Of a stretch of DNA of 64,000 nt, positions 1 through 12,900 are shown in pieces. The stretch is from Thunnus maccoyii (lineage: Eukaryota > Chordata > Actinopteri > Scombriformes > Scombridae): the NCBI RefSeq assembly GCF_910596095.1, contig NC_056550.1:2790001-2854000 (forward strand), read 5' to 3'. The number at the start of each line of letters is the position of its first letter. Position 1 is the stretch's first letter. A program made the position numbers and the translations under genes. The notes under the pieces were generated by a model that made no database searches, had not been told where the DNA came from, and worked only from the letters and a program-made list of their open reading frames with translations.

Positions 1-2066
1 GGCTACTGAAGACATGAATATTAAATAAACAATATTAGATCATTTACTTAATCTACCATCCTTATCCAGACATATGGAGTGAACCACATGACATAATGTT
101 GAGTAAGACTATGTTCCAAGGCTGGATTTTAGTTATTTGTGTTATTATGAGTATCAATATGATTTTTAATTGGGTTTACATACATCTGGAACAGAACCCA
201 GTTTCACTTTGTCTCTATTTAGAGACAGTCGAGAAAGTCTGCAGTGTGGATGGAGCCTAAAATCTGGAACATGCTTTTGCATCTGCAAGTCTGCTACATT
301 ACACACTTTGACCCAGGTAGATGTCTGCCAACCCACTTACATGTGACATTCATGTATTGTGCTACCAGAGGCAAGTCTCACATTGACAAAATCAAAATGT
401 GTGAGAAGTAAAGAAGCACATCAGGAACAGAAACCTGTAAAATCCAAGGAGGTTTACATTTTTGAAAATATTTTTTTACCTGTTCATACTGGTTTATAGA
501 TGCTACCTAGTGCACACATTACATGTGTCAAGACTTGTAGACTCAGAAGTATATCAGAGCAGGAGTACAAATCCAACATGGCTGCAGATGAGAGCCCTTG
601 GGGTAGTTGTCAGGTGTTGGGAGGGGAAGCTGTTCTATGTCGGTAGTGCTGGTTGCGCTCAAGGCTCCAGAAGAGATTTCAGTGAATTAAATACAACAGG
701 AATTCCATCACTGTATCACAACTATTTTACTTTTTAAGTGTATTGTGAAACAAAAGTTGAGTTTTTACAATATTTTTTGCAGTTAACTTTATTGTAGATT
801 GTCGTTGTTTATAAGCTTCGATGAGAATTATTTACGCTGTCAAAATGATAATGCACTTGATTCTTTTAGCTTTGTTAAATGAGGATTTGAATGCAGCCAG
901 CAGGGGGCGCTCTTTGTCCGTTCCCCTCACTGTTGTCATGAATACCTCACTGTTACTTCACTGTTTACAGCACCAACATCAGCAGGAGAGCAGAGTGAAT
1001 GCTTTTCATATAATAAATGTTAGAGCTGTGGACGGGGTTTCTGCTTGTAAATGATCCAGAAAAAGAATGAATAAATAAAATAGTCATATAAAATCCAAAC
1101 TAACTTGTGTTCCATGCTGAATGTCACAGACTGATGCGGTCTAACAGTGCAAGCAGTGTGTGAAACACCCCAAGAGATTCAGATTTTTTCTGGCTGCTCA
1201 GGTTAAAACTTCAGACAAAAGGCAGCCTTTATAAAGGGTTTATAAGCTGTAACTAATTATTTTATTAATAGTTAATCATTTATTAATGATGAAAACAACT
1301 TTTGGTTGCCACTTGAAAATTCACTTTGGCTGGTGTTTATCCTCCTCCAGCATGTCACTTGCTTTGTCTTTTCAGCTCTGTAGTTCATCAGAAAGACTTA
1401 ACGTTTACAAGTGTAAACATCATGGATCCCTTTATTAGTGACAGATATATCATTTCACTCCTATAACATTGTCAGACTTATGATGGACAGTTTAAAAAAA
1501 AAAATCGATGCAACAGAACCAGAGAAATCATCTGTCAAAACCTGGCGCCTCCATTACCCACAATACAAAAGTTCGGTTGGAGATTGGGGTGTGGAGTGTG
1601 TAATGTCGCTAGAACTGCTGGTCTCCAGCAGAGATGACCAGCGGGCTACAGAGATCTGGTAACTTCACTTCTTTCTAACTCCACACCATCAGATTTTTTT
1701 ACTTTTCTAACTTGTAGTTTTCAGCCCCAACTGACACTGACTTAAGTGACACTTGAGGCAGTTTATCAGATTTTACACAGCTCCATCTGGTCAAGACAAA
1801 ACACTTTATACTACTTTTTTCACATATGTACTAGAACTCCCCCAAACCTCAAAACTCACTTTCATGAGGAAAATTGGTTTATAAAGAAAACTGCAGTCCC
1901 AGGCCAAAAACTGTGCTTTGTGCTATTTGCATTTATCTGTCTTTTTGGATTTGTGTTTGTATGGCACATTTCCTTTTTTGGGATAACCAGGGTTATTTTG
2001 AAATGAAGAAATATTTGCTGTAAACAATTCCATACAATATACAGAATATGATGATTAATATATATG
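1..2066. other. Intergenic DNA, no gene recognised
   Basis: AT-rich sequence with only short open frames (under 100 codons) that show no recognisable domain and no consistent splice signals. I see no RNA gene. It lies beyond the 3' end of osbpl7 and may belong to an intergenic spacer. Confidence 0.5.
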
Positions 2067-2592
2067 CCCCCTCAGCAAGAACTTGGCGACAGCAGCAATG
2101 AAAAACTCCCCTTTAACAGGAAGAAACCTCAAGCAGAACTAGGCTCTAGGTGGGTGGCCATCATGTGAGACGAGAAAGCACAAAACTATGCGGAAGAAGC
2201 CAAGTTAGTAATATGCATTAATGGGACATGAATGTGCACAGATGGAGAGGAGGAGGAGGAGAGAGTTGCTCAGTGCATCATTCAAAGTCCCCCGGCAGTC
2301 TAGGCCTATAGCAGCACAACTAAGGGCTGGTCCAAGGCAAGCCTGGCCAGCCCTAACTATAAGCTTTATCAAAAAGCAAAGTTTTAAGCCTACTCTTAAA
2401 TGTAGAGAGGGTGTCTGCCCCCCAGAAGATGGTTTTATAGGAGAGGAGCCTGATAGCTGAAGGCTCTGCCTCCCATTCTACTTTTGGAGACTAGGAACCA
2501 CAAGTAAGCCTGCATTCTGGGAGCGTAGTGTTCTAGTGGGGTAATAGGGTACTATGAGCTCTTTAAGATGTGATGTTGCCTGACCATTGCTG
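2067..2592. repeat. Abundant fish interspersed repeat (family not assigned)
   Basis: The stretch contains the phrases aacaggaagaaacctcaagc, agtctaggcctatagcagca and ctgatagctgaaggctctgc, which I recognise from a repeat present in very many copies in percomorph fish genomes. There is no intact coding frame. I cannot assign the superfamily from sequence alone; it may be a non-autonomous DNA element or LINE-derived. Confidence 0.6.
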
Positions 2593-3789
2593 TTCTTTAC
2601 AATGGTTTATAACTGATTTATAAAGCTTTAAGTTATAACTTATAAACACTTTATAGTGCCAATTAGAAAGTGGTACAGACAAATCTATCATTACAGGGAT
2701 TATTTTCTGAATTCCAACTCTAAACTGAATGAACAAGTGTGAATGACAAACCAGTGAACCTCCTTCACTGATGAAGGCCTTGAGATACAGTAGAAAATTC
2801 CCAAAGAAGTTAGCAAGTGGAGCTTGAGATAAGATTACCAAATTGAGTGAACAAAAGTTTAAGATGCAAAACACAGAGTCGATTACTAAACCTTTTATTT
2901 GAAACAAAACCATTAAGAAAAAAACATGACAGGCTTTTAACAGTAGTCTCTTTTCCTTATTAAAATCTATTGTTGAAACATCAATAAAAAATACTTCATT
3001 GCATCAACTGAGAGCATAAAGATCCAAGAGACGCAATCCTCATCTTTCAACTCATTTTGAACATCAACAACTCATACAGGTGAGAGGAAGAAGGCTAGGC
3101 TAACAGGAGTAGTGCAAGATTCATCCAATGTGTCACCGATGTGCCACTATTAAACATCAGAAAATAAATTCGCACCAACTTTACAAATAAAGTTTATACA
3201 GTAGGACCCACTGAGAAAGAGAGCAGGACAGCACCAGTTCACCTGTAAAAACACCCCACAAGCCCCCAGCGCGCTTCAGAATTACTCCAAGTGTTCTGGA
3301 TTTCTCTGCAGGAGGCATTTGACATTTAGTTATGAATTTATCACTGTCATAAAAATGAGATTGACTAAAAATATTTATATAGACATCTTAAAAGTCACAA
3401 AAGTATAACATATAATCTGACATTCATCCCACAAATATGATATAAGACACTTTACATAGAGAGAGGCCTAAATCCTAACAAAAACCTGCTGATTTTCACT
3501 CACAATTTTGTAAGGGGCAGTGATAAAGGGTTAAAAAACTGAATTTTCAAGTTAAGATTTTCGTTTGAATCATGAATGATTATATTTAAGTTTTATGGTA
3601 AGGGGTAGGCAAAAGGCTGGAAAGACATCCGGCTTTGTCTAAATCAGTCTTCATTGGTTCCATAGTGGCAATTCACCTCTACATGGTACAAAAATAACAC
3701 AGTGAGAGGTTCATGTATGCTTTCAAATGCCTCTCTCCTCAGACCTCTGGATCTTTGTTGATGAGTCACTAGAGTATATTCATGTGTGC
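2593..3789. other. Non-coding DNA beyond the osbpl7 3' end
   Basis: No coding exon is visible. Minus-strand AATAAA hexamers occur here (for example near 2890 and 2990), so the osbpl7 transcript could extend into this stretch through a distal poly(A) site, but the proximal hexamer at 3790-3795 is closer to the stop codon. Confidence 0.35.
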
Positions 3790-3795
3790 TTTATT
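3790..3795 (-). terminator. osbpl7: Candidate proximal poly(A) signal of osbpl7
   Basis: The minus strand reads AATAAA here, about 145 bases downstream of the osbpl7 stop codon at 3938-3940. It would give a short 3'UTR. No clear downstream GU-rich element was confirmed, so a distal site is possible. Confidence 0.4.
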
Positions 3796-3937
3796 GCACT
3801 AACACGTGTTTGCAGCATTCATCAAGGGTACAATTAATGATCTTTACTAACAGAGGGCTGCATAGTTCCTCTCATCACCGTGTGTTTAACTCCTGTCTAG
3901 TTTCATTCAGGCACAGCATTAAGCTAGGTGCAGTGTT

Positions 3938-6900
3938 CTACCACAGGTCCAGGTTTTCAGTTTTGGCAAAGCCTGGTTCTTTGCGGAGCTGCCAGTAGGT
4001 TCCGTTGTACAGCCACACTTCTCGGCCGGCCTCATCCAGAGCTTTCCTGAGAACGAAAAAAAACAAACAAAAAATTGTTGCTTTCTAGCAATCACCTTGG
4101 ATTTTTTTTCTTTTAACAACATTAAACATTTAAAGGAATAGTTCTACATTTTGGGAAATATGCTTTTTAGATTTCTTAGATTTCTGCCAAGAGATATCGA
4201 GAAAGTGGTGAAAGTGGATTTTGTCACTTTTAGACAGAGCCTGGCTAGCGGTTTCCAATTGTTTCTGGTCTTTATGCTATGCTATGCTATGCTAAGCTAA
4301 GCCTACCAACTGCTGGCTCCAACTACATACTTTGAATTATTTATTTTCTTTCCAAGAGTTAAATGAGAAGATTGATACCACTCCTGTCTGTATGGTATTT
4401 CCCAAAATGTTCAACTACTCTTAACATTTTAACAATTAAAAATTTGCTGACAATTTGTAATGTTAGGTTTTTAATTCAATTTAGGATTCATTATTTCAGT
4501 TAAGTTTATGTTTTCAAATTTGCCATAATCAGACTCACTGATTAATTTACAATGTTTGTTGACCTAAACTGCAAAATAAATAAATAAATAAAAATCCCCT
4601 CAAACACTTTAAGAATGGAGACTGAAAAAAGAAAAAGACATGTTTGGTCAACTTATCAGATAAAAGTCCAACTTTACCAGCAGTAAAGATCATAAATTAC
4701 ATTCAGTTTACTTGTCATAACTTAGTCAAGGCTGAAAAAAGATAACCGTGATGATGTCATCAGTTTGGAGATTACAAATGTATGACAGAAAGCCTGTGTT
4801 AGCCATGTCTGTCAAACTCCATGCCCCAGTTTGTATTTATCAGGCAGTGAGGGTCTTATGAAGAGATGCTTTTGGTTGCATGATGGGAGATGTAGGATCA
4901 GCCTTTTTGAACTTAAAATCATAAAAAATACTAAAAAGTAGGATATATCTGCCTCTGCTGTACAGCATTTTGACCAATTTTAAAAACCTGTCCATTGTAT
5001 GTCCATAAGGTTAGGAGACTCACAACACCTAAATTACTGGAGTGCCCCTTTAAAATATTGTTGATAAAAAAGTGAGACAATGTTTTGTTTGTTTCTTATG
5101 TATAAATATAAATTATATATTATATTGCTTCCAAATGTTCAAAAGAAGAGCTCCTTACCTGAAGAACCTGGGGATGTGCTCCTCTTCTCTCTTGGCCATC
5201 TCCTTCCTCCTCTCCCTCTGCTTCTCCTCCACCTCTTCCTTCTTTTTCTCTGCCTCTGCTAACTTCCCCTCCTCTAGGAGCCTAATGGAGAATGGAGTCA
5301 CGGGAATTAAACAGCTGGTCATCATGGAAGATGGACGGTACAATAACTGGGATAAAAAAAGAAAATTGAACAAATGTTTCAGTTGAAATAAATAGAAATC
5401 CTGTTTGTACCTCTGGTCTGGTCTGAAGCGCGTGTCTGTAGGTGGAAGGACGGCCTTCAGGTCATGCGTCAGTTCATTTAGTTCTCTGGCGTAACATGAA
5501 AAGCCATAGAACTGGTGGTAGTCATCAGGCTGCACGTCTAAAAAAAAAAAAAAAAAAAGGAAATGACATCATACATGTAAAGGCTTGGAACAATGGACAA
5601 TGTGAACTTGAAAAATCCTAAGTGAAGAACTGCAGTATTGCCATCCATTTGTTGTTTTTGTAATTGAACTATATTTGTCATCCCCTTCCATACCTATATC
5701 TTATAAGACTTTGATCAGCTCACCACCTGCTGCCTAATGAAGCTGACATGGGCTGGGTGATATAAACAAAATTCAGTTTGGCCTCAAGACATCTAAATCT
5801 TTGTGTTTAGCAGACAGGCCTGTAGAACTTAAGTTTGACTTGGTTTGATGAAATCATGAATCCTTTTTCTGATTTGAGACTTACTAATAGGTGGAATTGT
5901 CAATATAGGAATGCCACAGTTTAAATATTTTGTTAAGATTTTCGACCAATGACCAAACTACAGTCAGTCAAGTCGGTGACTCAAGTTGAAAGGTTAATAC
6001 TGAACTGCAATGAGACACTACAGATGAAGTCTGAATCTGAATTAGTCAGGGGTTTTAAGGACTTTTCCTACATTCTGACTAGAATGGAAGTTACTTACTG
6101 GGCTTCCAGATACACTTTGGGGTAGACAGTGTGTCACAGAAGATGCCCTCATGCCAGAGCCCTCCAAAACGATGGACCACCTCTCCAGCCCGGTCCAGAA
6201 CCACACCCTGGACCTCATTCTTACTGTTATCTGAGCTCCAATACCGAGACTGGAATATGAAGGAATCAGGGTGTTTAAACAGGAAGAGGACAAGAGAAGT
6301 CTATGTGTGTTATTCTAACTTCAAACTGAACTAGCAGTAACACATGCAAACATTAGAGGCGCTGTCTAAAACAGGACAACAGCAGTGTGTGTGTGTGTGT
6401 GTGTCCTGACCTTGACGAAGGTGATCTTGCAGGTGCAGATGTCACTCTCTGTGTTTCTGATGACCACCTCACCATAGTGCTCCAACCAGCGCTGCTGACT
6501 CAGCACGTTATGGATACACGTCACTGCCTTGTTCCATTCATAGTGATCACCGTACCTAAACACACACAATGCAATTATATTCAACACTTGAGTGGAATAC
6601 AGTCAACAATTGACGGTTCACCACTGCTATTGTTGCTACCTGTCAAGCTTTCCATTCTCATACCACACAAACACTGTTTACAATAATAACAGTGAAATTC
6701 TTTGTAATTTTTGAAGCAATGGGTTCTGGATTTCAGACAGAGGTTGACAAAAGCAACTTCTCATTTCTTGCTGACAACGGCTGAATAACTGTCACTGGCA
6801 GATTATATCAGCTGCCAGGTAGCCATCTAAGCTAATGTTCTTTTTCCTGAGTTGAAAACTGTCTCTAGTTGACTTTTTTATTGTTTTCTGCTGACTTGTT

Positions 6901-9900
6901 TTAAAATGAGGATCCAATAAAAGGGGTCTTAAATAAGCACATGATTACTACATACATGATATTGTGCTAAGTGCCAAGCTACAATTGCACAATTGCTGTA
7001 AAGAGGAGGGGTTTAGGGAATTTTCTTACACGATTTGTTGACTGTATCATATGCTTGCTAAAGTACACCGTTAACAGGTCATGGTATAATAGACTTGTTA
7101 ACATTACTGCATGAGCAGATGCTATCAGCTGTACTACTTGAAACTAGAAATTATTAGTTTATGACTTTTGCATTTTAACTTAATCTGCTGTACTGTGTGA
7201 CTGGTGTTGTTAAAGGAGGCAGTGACTCACTTGGGCAGGGTAACGTTGACCTGTCCGCTAGAGATGATCTCCACTGACTTCCCCCAAAACTTGTATTTCC
7301 ATCTCTGATCTGAGAGCAGAAAGACAGAGAGAAACAAAGTGTTATATTTTATTCCACTCATAAAAGTGGATCCAGCACTGATCACTCACACACTGCTACT
7401 ACCTTGCCAGAAAGTGAAGTTTTCTGACTCTGCGTGGCAGGCTGAGATGGGAGGGTGATGGCTGACCTGAAAACACAACATCAAACACAGCGTTACAGCG
7501 TGTACTAAAGCCAGGTTTAGTTAGTATGTCTGTTTCCTTCTCTTTCTTTCCCATTAAACTAAGCTGGTTACCTGCTCACTGACGTAGCGGAAGCCTCTGT
7601 CTTCTCTGTCACTCTCATATGTTTCTCCCAGAACAGGGTTGAAAGGTTTGTAGCGATACCTCCAGGATGCCCAGGCATATCCGGAGATGGAAAACACTGC
7701 CATATAAACCTGGGATCATACACATTTGTTTAAATTGCAAGTAGAGAAAACTCCCCCCTGACCTCATCAGTTGTTTAATTTCATAGACAATTTATGATGT
7801 TCAAAGCCAAACGCACCATTCTCTCATATGGATCATCAATTTGGTTGGCTATGTCCAGCAGCTCGGAGTACTCCAGCTCTTCACTGACTCTCTGCAGCAA
7901 AGATAGTGGCTCATTGAGAGCGATAGGCATGGAGACTCTGGACAGGTCCTTGCCTATGTTGTTATACAGGATGGTCATGATGCCAATGTGGCTGTTGTCT
8001 GCTCCGGTGGCAGGGAGGACGGTGCGACGACCTGGATCACAGCAACACAAATCAGTACAAAGTAAAGTACAAGAGCCAAATGTGTCATGAGAAGAAGAAT
8101 AGCATGACATCAAATATATAGGCACAACAGAAGCATGGAAAAATAAACAAAGGTAGGACTAAACAGGTCTCTTTCTTGAGCTGCTTTTTAAATAGGTGAC
8201 CACATTATCCATAGAGTTTAGATCTACAAGGGACTTTGGCTCCCCGACTAATAAAACAGCACATAGCCTGAGGAGAGGCGATGTTTGATGAACAAACTGA
8301 GGAACAAATGTCCCTTCTCTTGCTGTTCTTACATAACCTGCAAGCTTTGTCATCATTAAGGCATATTATTAAACTTCTATTATATTTTTATAATTATATA
8401 ACTTATGACAGTCATGATTTAGAGGGAGAAGCATCTAAAAGGAGGAGATGATGAAACGGACACGTCATGCATCACATGAATCAAGACTAAAAGTCTACAA
8501 AGCTATAAATAAGGGAAAGTAGCAAGTATCAATTTAGTTTTGTAAAGTTTTGTGAATCCTGCTCTCTATCTAGTCAAATTATTACTGAAATGCTGAGACC
8601 AGTTACACAACACTCCACTCATTTACAATATAAATTAGACAACACTAGTGGTGGTGTTACCTGTATCAGTGGGCACTGGGCTGGGTTTGTCAGGAGCGTT
8701 GTTCAGACTGGCTCGGTAGTTGAGGGTAGCAGTGGCTGAGGAGGAGAGAAGAGAAAGTCAGTCAATCACTCTTATCTTCAGTTTTGTTGGTCAGAATATG
8801 TTGGACTGATCATTCACTGGTGAGAGGAAAGGTAGGTGGACACTTACCATGTCCCTCTTCAGGCTCTGAGGTGCTTGTGGTGGTGATGTCACTCAGCCCT
8901 GACTCATCCGACGCTTCGGCCTCAGATGAGCTGTCGCACACGATCACCTCATTTGCATCAAAATACTCTGCCATGGAATCGGCCACTGAAGGTGGACGGT
9001 GACTATGACTACGACGACTAGATGGTGTCCTCTGTGAGGGAGCGGAGAGGACAGGAGCAAAGAGGAGAAAAGGATTTGTGGTTCAAACGACGCAGTATTA
9101 TCTTTCAAATGAAAAAAAATAGTTAACAGGCATGTGGAGTAACAGGCAAACAAATGAGACACATGCAAGACAAACACACGCGCACACACAATCAGAGCTG
9201 GAGGTTCTGTCCCACTGATGCCACCCACACGCATTATTCTGTCAGGCTCTTATGTGGAACTGTCCAAAACCCATTCAAGTAGCTAACCTCAACCACACCA
9301 ACCAAATTACACTGTCATTCATTTGTTTTTGCTTGTAACAGATTCAGGGCAAAAAATAGCACCAGGCACCAGCCAAATGCTGGTAAAATATGCAAATAGC
9401 TGGTATATTTGCTTCACTCACCGGCCAAAAAAACAAAGGAAATCTACTGGCTTGTAAAACTTCAACATTCACTAGCCATTTGGCTGGTGGACAAAAGAGT
9501 TAATTTTGTACCCTGAACCGACTGCATCAGGAGGAAAGAATCACTCTGTCCAAGATGTGCTCTGCTGTCATAGCTTCTGGGAGAATCATGATTTTCTGTG
9601 CGATTTTTAGATAAATGTCATATGCAAATTAAAATGAATGCAAATGGCTGACAGTGAGATAAATAAAAGATGTACAGTACCAGTCAGAAATTTGTACACA
9701 CTTCCTCATTCAAGGGAATGGGAAGGTATGCCCAAACCTTTGACTGGTACTGTATGCAAAGAGAAACTGTCTTTCACACACAAACGCACAATGCAGAGTG
9801 AGTACACACCTGGTCCACACGGACAGTGCAGAATGATTCCTCAGTAGAGTCAGAGGACAGGGAAAGCGAGTGGACTTTGGTCAGATGAGACTGTATGTCA

Positions 9901-12900
9901 AGCTGAATGCACATATGCACAGATACACACACACACATGCGCAGACCAGCCATGCAAGACACATGAAGAAGAAACACAGAAGATCAAAAATAAATGATCA
10001 GAACCATCATGCAGACTCCAGAGCATTCTCACAGCTCTACTCTCCTGTGAGCGGGGAGGACCAACCTTCATCTATATGGTGGTCTACAGTTTTGGTGTTT
10101 TTTTAATAGCTCAATCAGGTCTTTCTGCTGCACTAGTACTGCCTTTTAAAATATTTTAGTAGATTATTTAAGTTTTCCACCAAGTGTTTATTAGGTTTTT
10201 ATGAGGAGTAATGGAGGAGCAGGGACCAATAAATCCTGAATTTTACTCCACTGTGTGAGTCAAGCTCCAAAAGAACTGGTTCCTACAATTCCCATAATTC
10301 AGCGCATTAGTGTCTTTCATTAAACCCTCCCAGCCTGATAAACACCTGTGTCTGTAGTGCAGGCTTTCTATTAATTTTTTGCTGAGAAAACTGTCAACTG
10401 TTTTCACAGGCTGAGTAGTACTCCCCGTGATGAGTGAACTGATCTTGATGTGTAAAAATCGGTGGAGTGCCCCTTTAAAATCAACAAAACAACACAGTAA
10501 GTGCAATAGTTATTTATTGCTGCTGGCCTCTCAATACAGAGACTAGAGGGGGAATGAACTGACTTGTTAACAGTTGAGTGTGTTGCTCACAGTGAGAATG
10601 CATGGTGACCACCAACAAAATAAACCCCGGAGTCACATCAACTGATGATGGTTAAAAGACAGCTTCATGCAGCACGGACAGAAAACAAGCAGGCAGCTCA
10701 GAAGAAACCTCACGCAACACCAAACAAGAAGGGTTACAGAAAGCCGTCAGTTTGACAGGAGGAATTAACAAATCCCTCGATTGGCATGACTGCTTAGTTT
10801 CAGTGTGTAACAACAATCATTGTATTTGTGTGTTGAGAAAGGGGGAGAGAAAGACTTGAGGTGTGTTTCGTCAGGCTGCTGCAGAAATGGGCTGCGCCTG
10901 TGATAACTTGTGCCTGTCTTGCCTAGAAACAGCCCAAACCTGCTCAACAGTTTCACACAGCACTTCAAAAGACAGCAAGGGCTTGGTCTCCATTGTTTTG
11001 CAGGTCTATACTAATATTTTGTGCCAATAATCAGTGTTTTAACTCTGGAACTCTGGGAGGAAAGTAAAGAGTGGAGAGGGAAAAAACAGACACTACAAAA
11101 TCCATGTCAGTCTTTGTTATCGTCTGCAGCTTTTGTTTACAGCTGTTTACAGTTTCAAGAAGTTTGAGTTGTGCATGTGTGTATGGATTAGGGTGTGTGA
11201 GGGCGTGTGTGTGTTACCTCAGACAGTGTGCTGCACAGTGTAGCGAGCTGATGTGAGGTGTTCTGCCTCAGGTCTGGGCCAGTCCAGGCCTGCCTAAGTC
11301 TCTCTCTCTCCAAGGTCAAAACCTCATGAATGGACTTGAGAGAAACATGAACTGCAACATAACATACAGAGGCTTTATGAATTACAAAGACAGATTTCAC
11401 TTAATGCACATACAGTATGACGCCACTTGTAATAAAGATTAGGAGAACAAAAATGTTGCAGAGTAGTAGCTATTACGTTGTAAGTATTTTTTAACTATGA
11501 TCAAAGTAATTTAATAATGGCTTTAAAAAATGTCCACAAAAGTGGCATTGTGAAATTGCCAAACTAAACATATTTTTAGGGCTGCCCCCTAATAGTTGAT
11601 TAGTCTATGAAAAGAGTTTTAGGAAAAAAAAACAACAACCCGAAACTCCATTCGGGAGCTGCACCTTGCCAAAATTATGTCAAAACCTAGTAAGGCTGGA
11701 CCATGTATGAAACACTAGCAGGCATTTAATTTGAAAAGACGGATACAGGAAGTGGCGACACGTGGTGACACCAATGAAGTTACGCATTTGCTCGGCCGCT
11801 TTAAGTGGACCAATGGCGTAACTTCACTCAGTCAGTGACCTGGTCTGCTGCTAATGACTATTAGGCAACTAGGATAATCTTTGGTCGGGGGCAGCCCTAC
11901 ATATTTTTGATCCACTGCAGCTTTATGTCACCAGTAGGTCTCTGAGGTCCTCTGATCAGGGTTTGTTGGTTGTTTCTCTCTTCGAATTCAAAACTAAAGA
12001 CTGTGCTTTTGAAGTTGTGGCTTCAAACTTTGGAACTGTCTCCCATTGGATCTGTGGACTCAATTCTTTCTCTACTTTAATTAAATAAAGATAAGTCTTT
12101 TCATATAGCATATTGCTTTGTCTTTCTTTTACCTTGTATTGTAAAGTGGTTTGTGACATGTGGTTTGGAATGGTGCTATATGAATAAACTTGACTTTACT
12201 ATGTTTGACTATCAAAATTGTCACTGATTAAGTTTGCTGATTGATTAAATCAATTATTTAACAGAATTTTTTTGTCCTGTCTAAAATAGACATTTCTCAT
12301 TAAAACCAAATTCCTATGTAAACCTATACAGAGAAATCAGTTTTTAGATGAGAGGGCCGTACCCCTTTGGGAAACAGTGCAGATGTCCTGGTGGAGCTTC
12401 TTGGCCTCAGGTGAGGAGACCTGAGGGTTGGACAGCTGAGAGTAAACGTATTCCGGGATGGACTGAACAGAACCGCAGTTGGTACTCAGGTGGCTGGAAG
12501 TGAACTAGAGAGGACAAGAGAGAGAGGAGGAACTTTTTTCATTTACTTTCATCTTCTCCATAGGAATGAACTTCATGAATGGACTATTTTCAACCCTTCA
12601 GTTACATACTGACAGCAGACATTGTGTTACGAAATTCAAGGCCCATGTGATTAGAATTCACAGAACTAATTTACACAACAAAGTTAAGATGAAGAGGTTA
12701 AAACTACAATAAAGATTCTCTGTGGGTTGCAGAATGATGATCAAGTGTGAGAGTATTAAAGTCAGTCTTACTATTCCCCCCATGGCTTCAACACGGGACA
12801 TGGTCCTGGAGTGACCAACTCCTTTCCCGGTCTTCCTCTTAGGTTTCTCCAGGGAGAGATTCTGAAACAGAAAACAAGGTTAAAGCTTCCTTCTTTCGTC

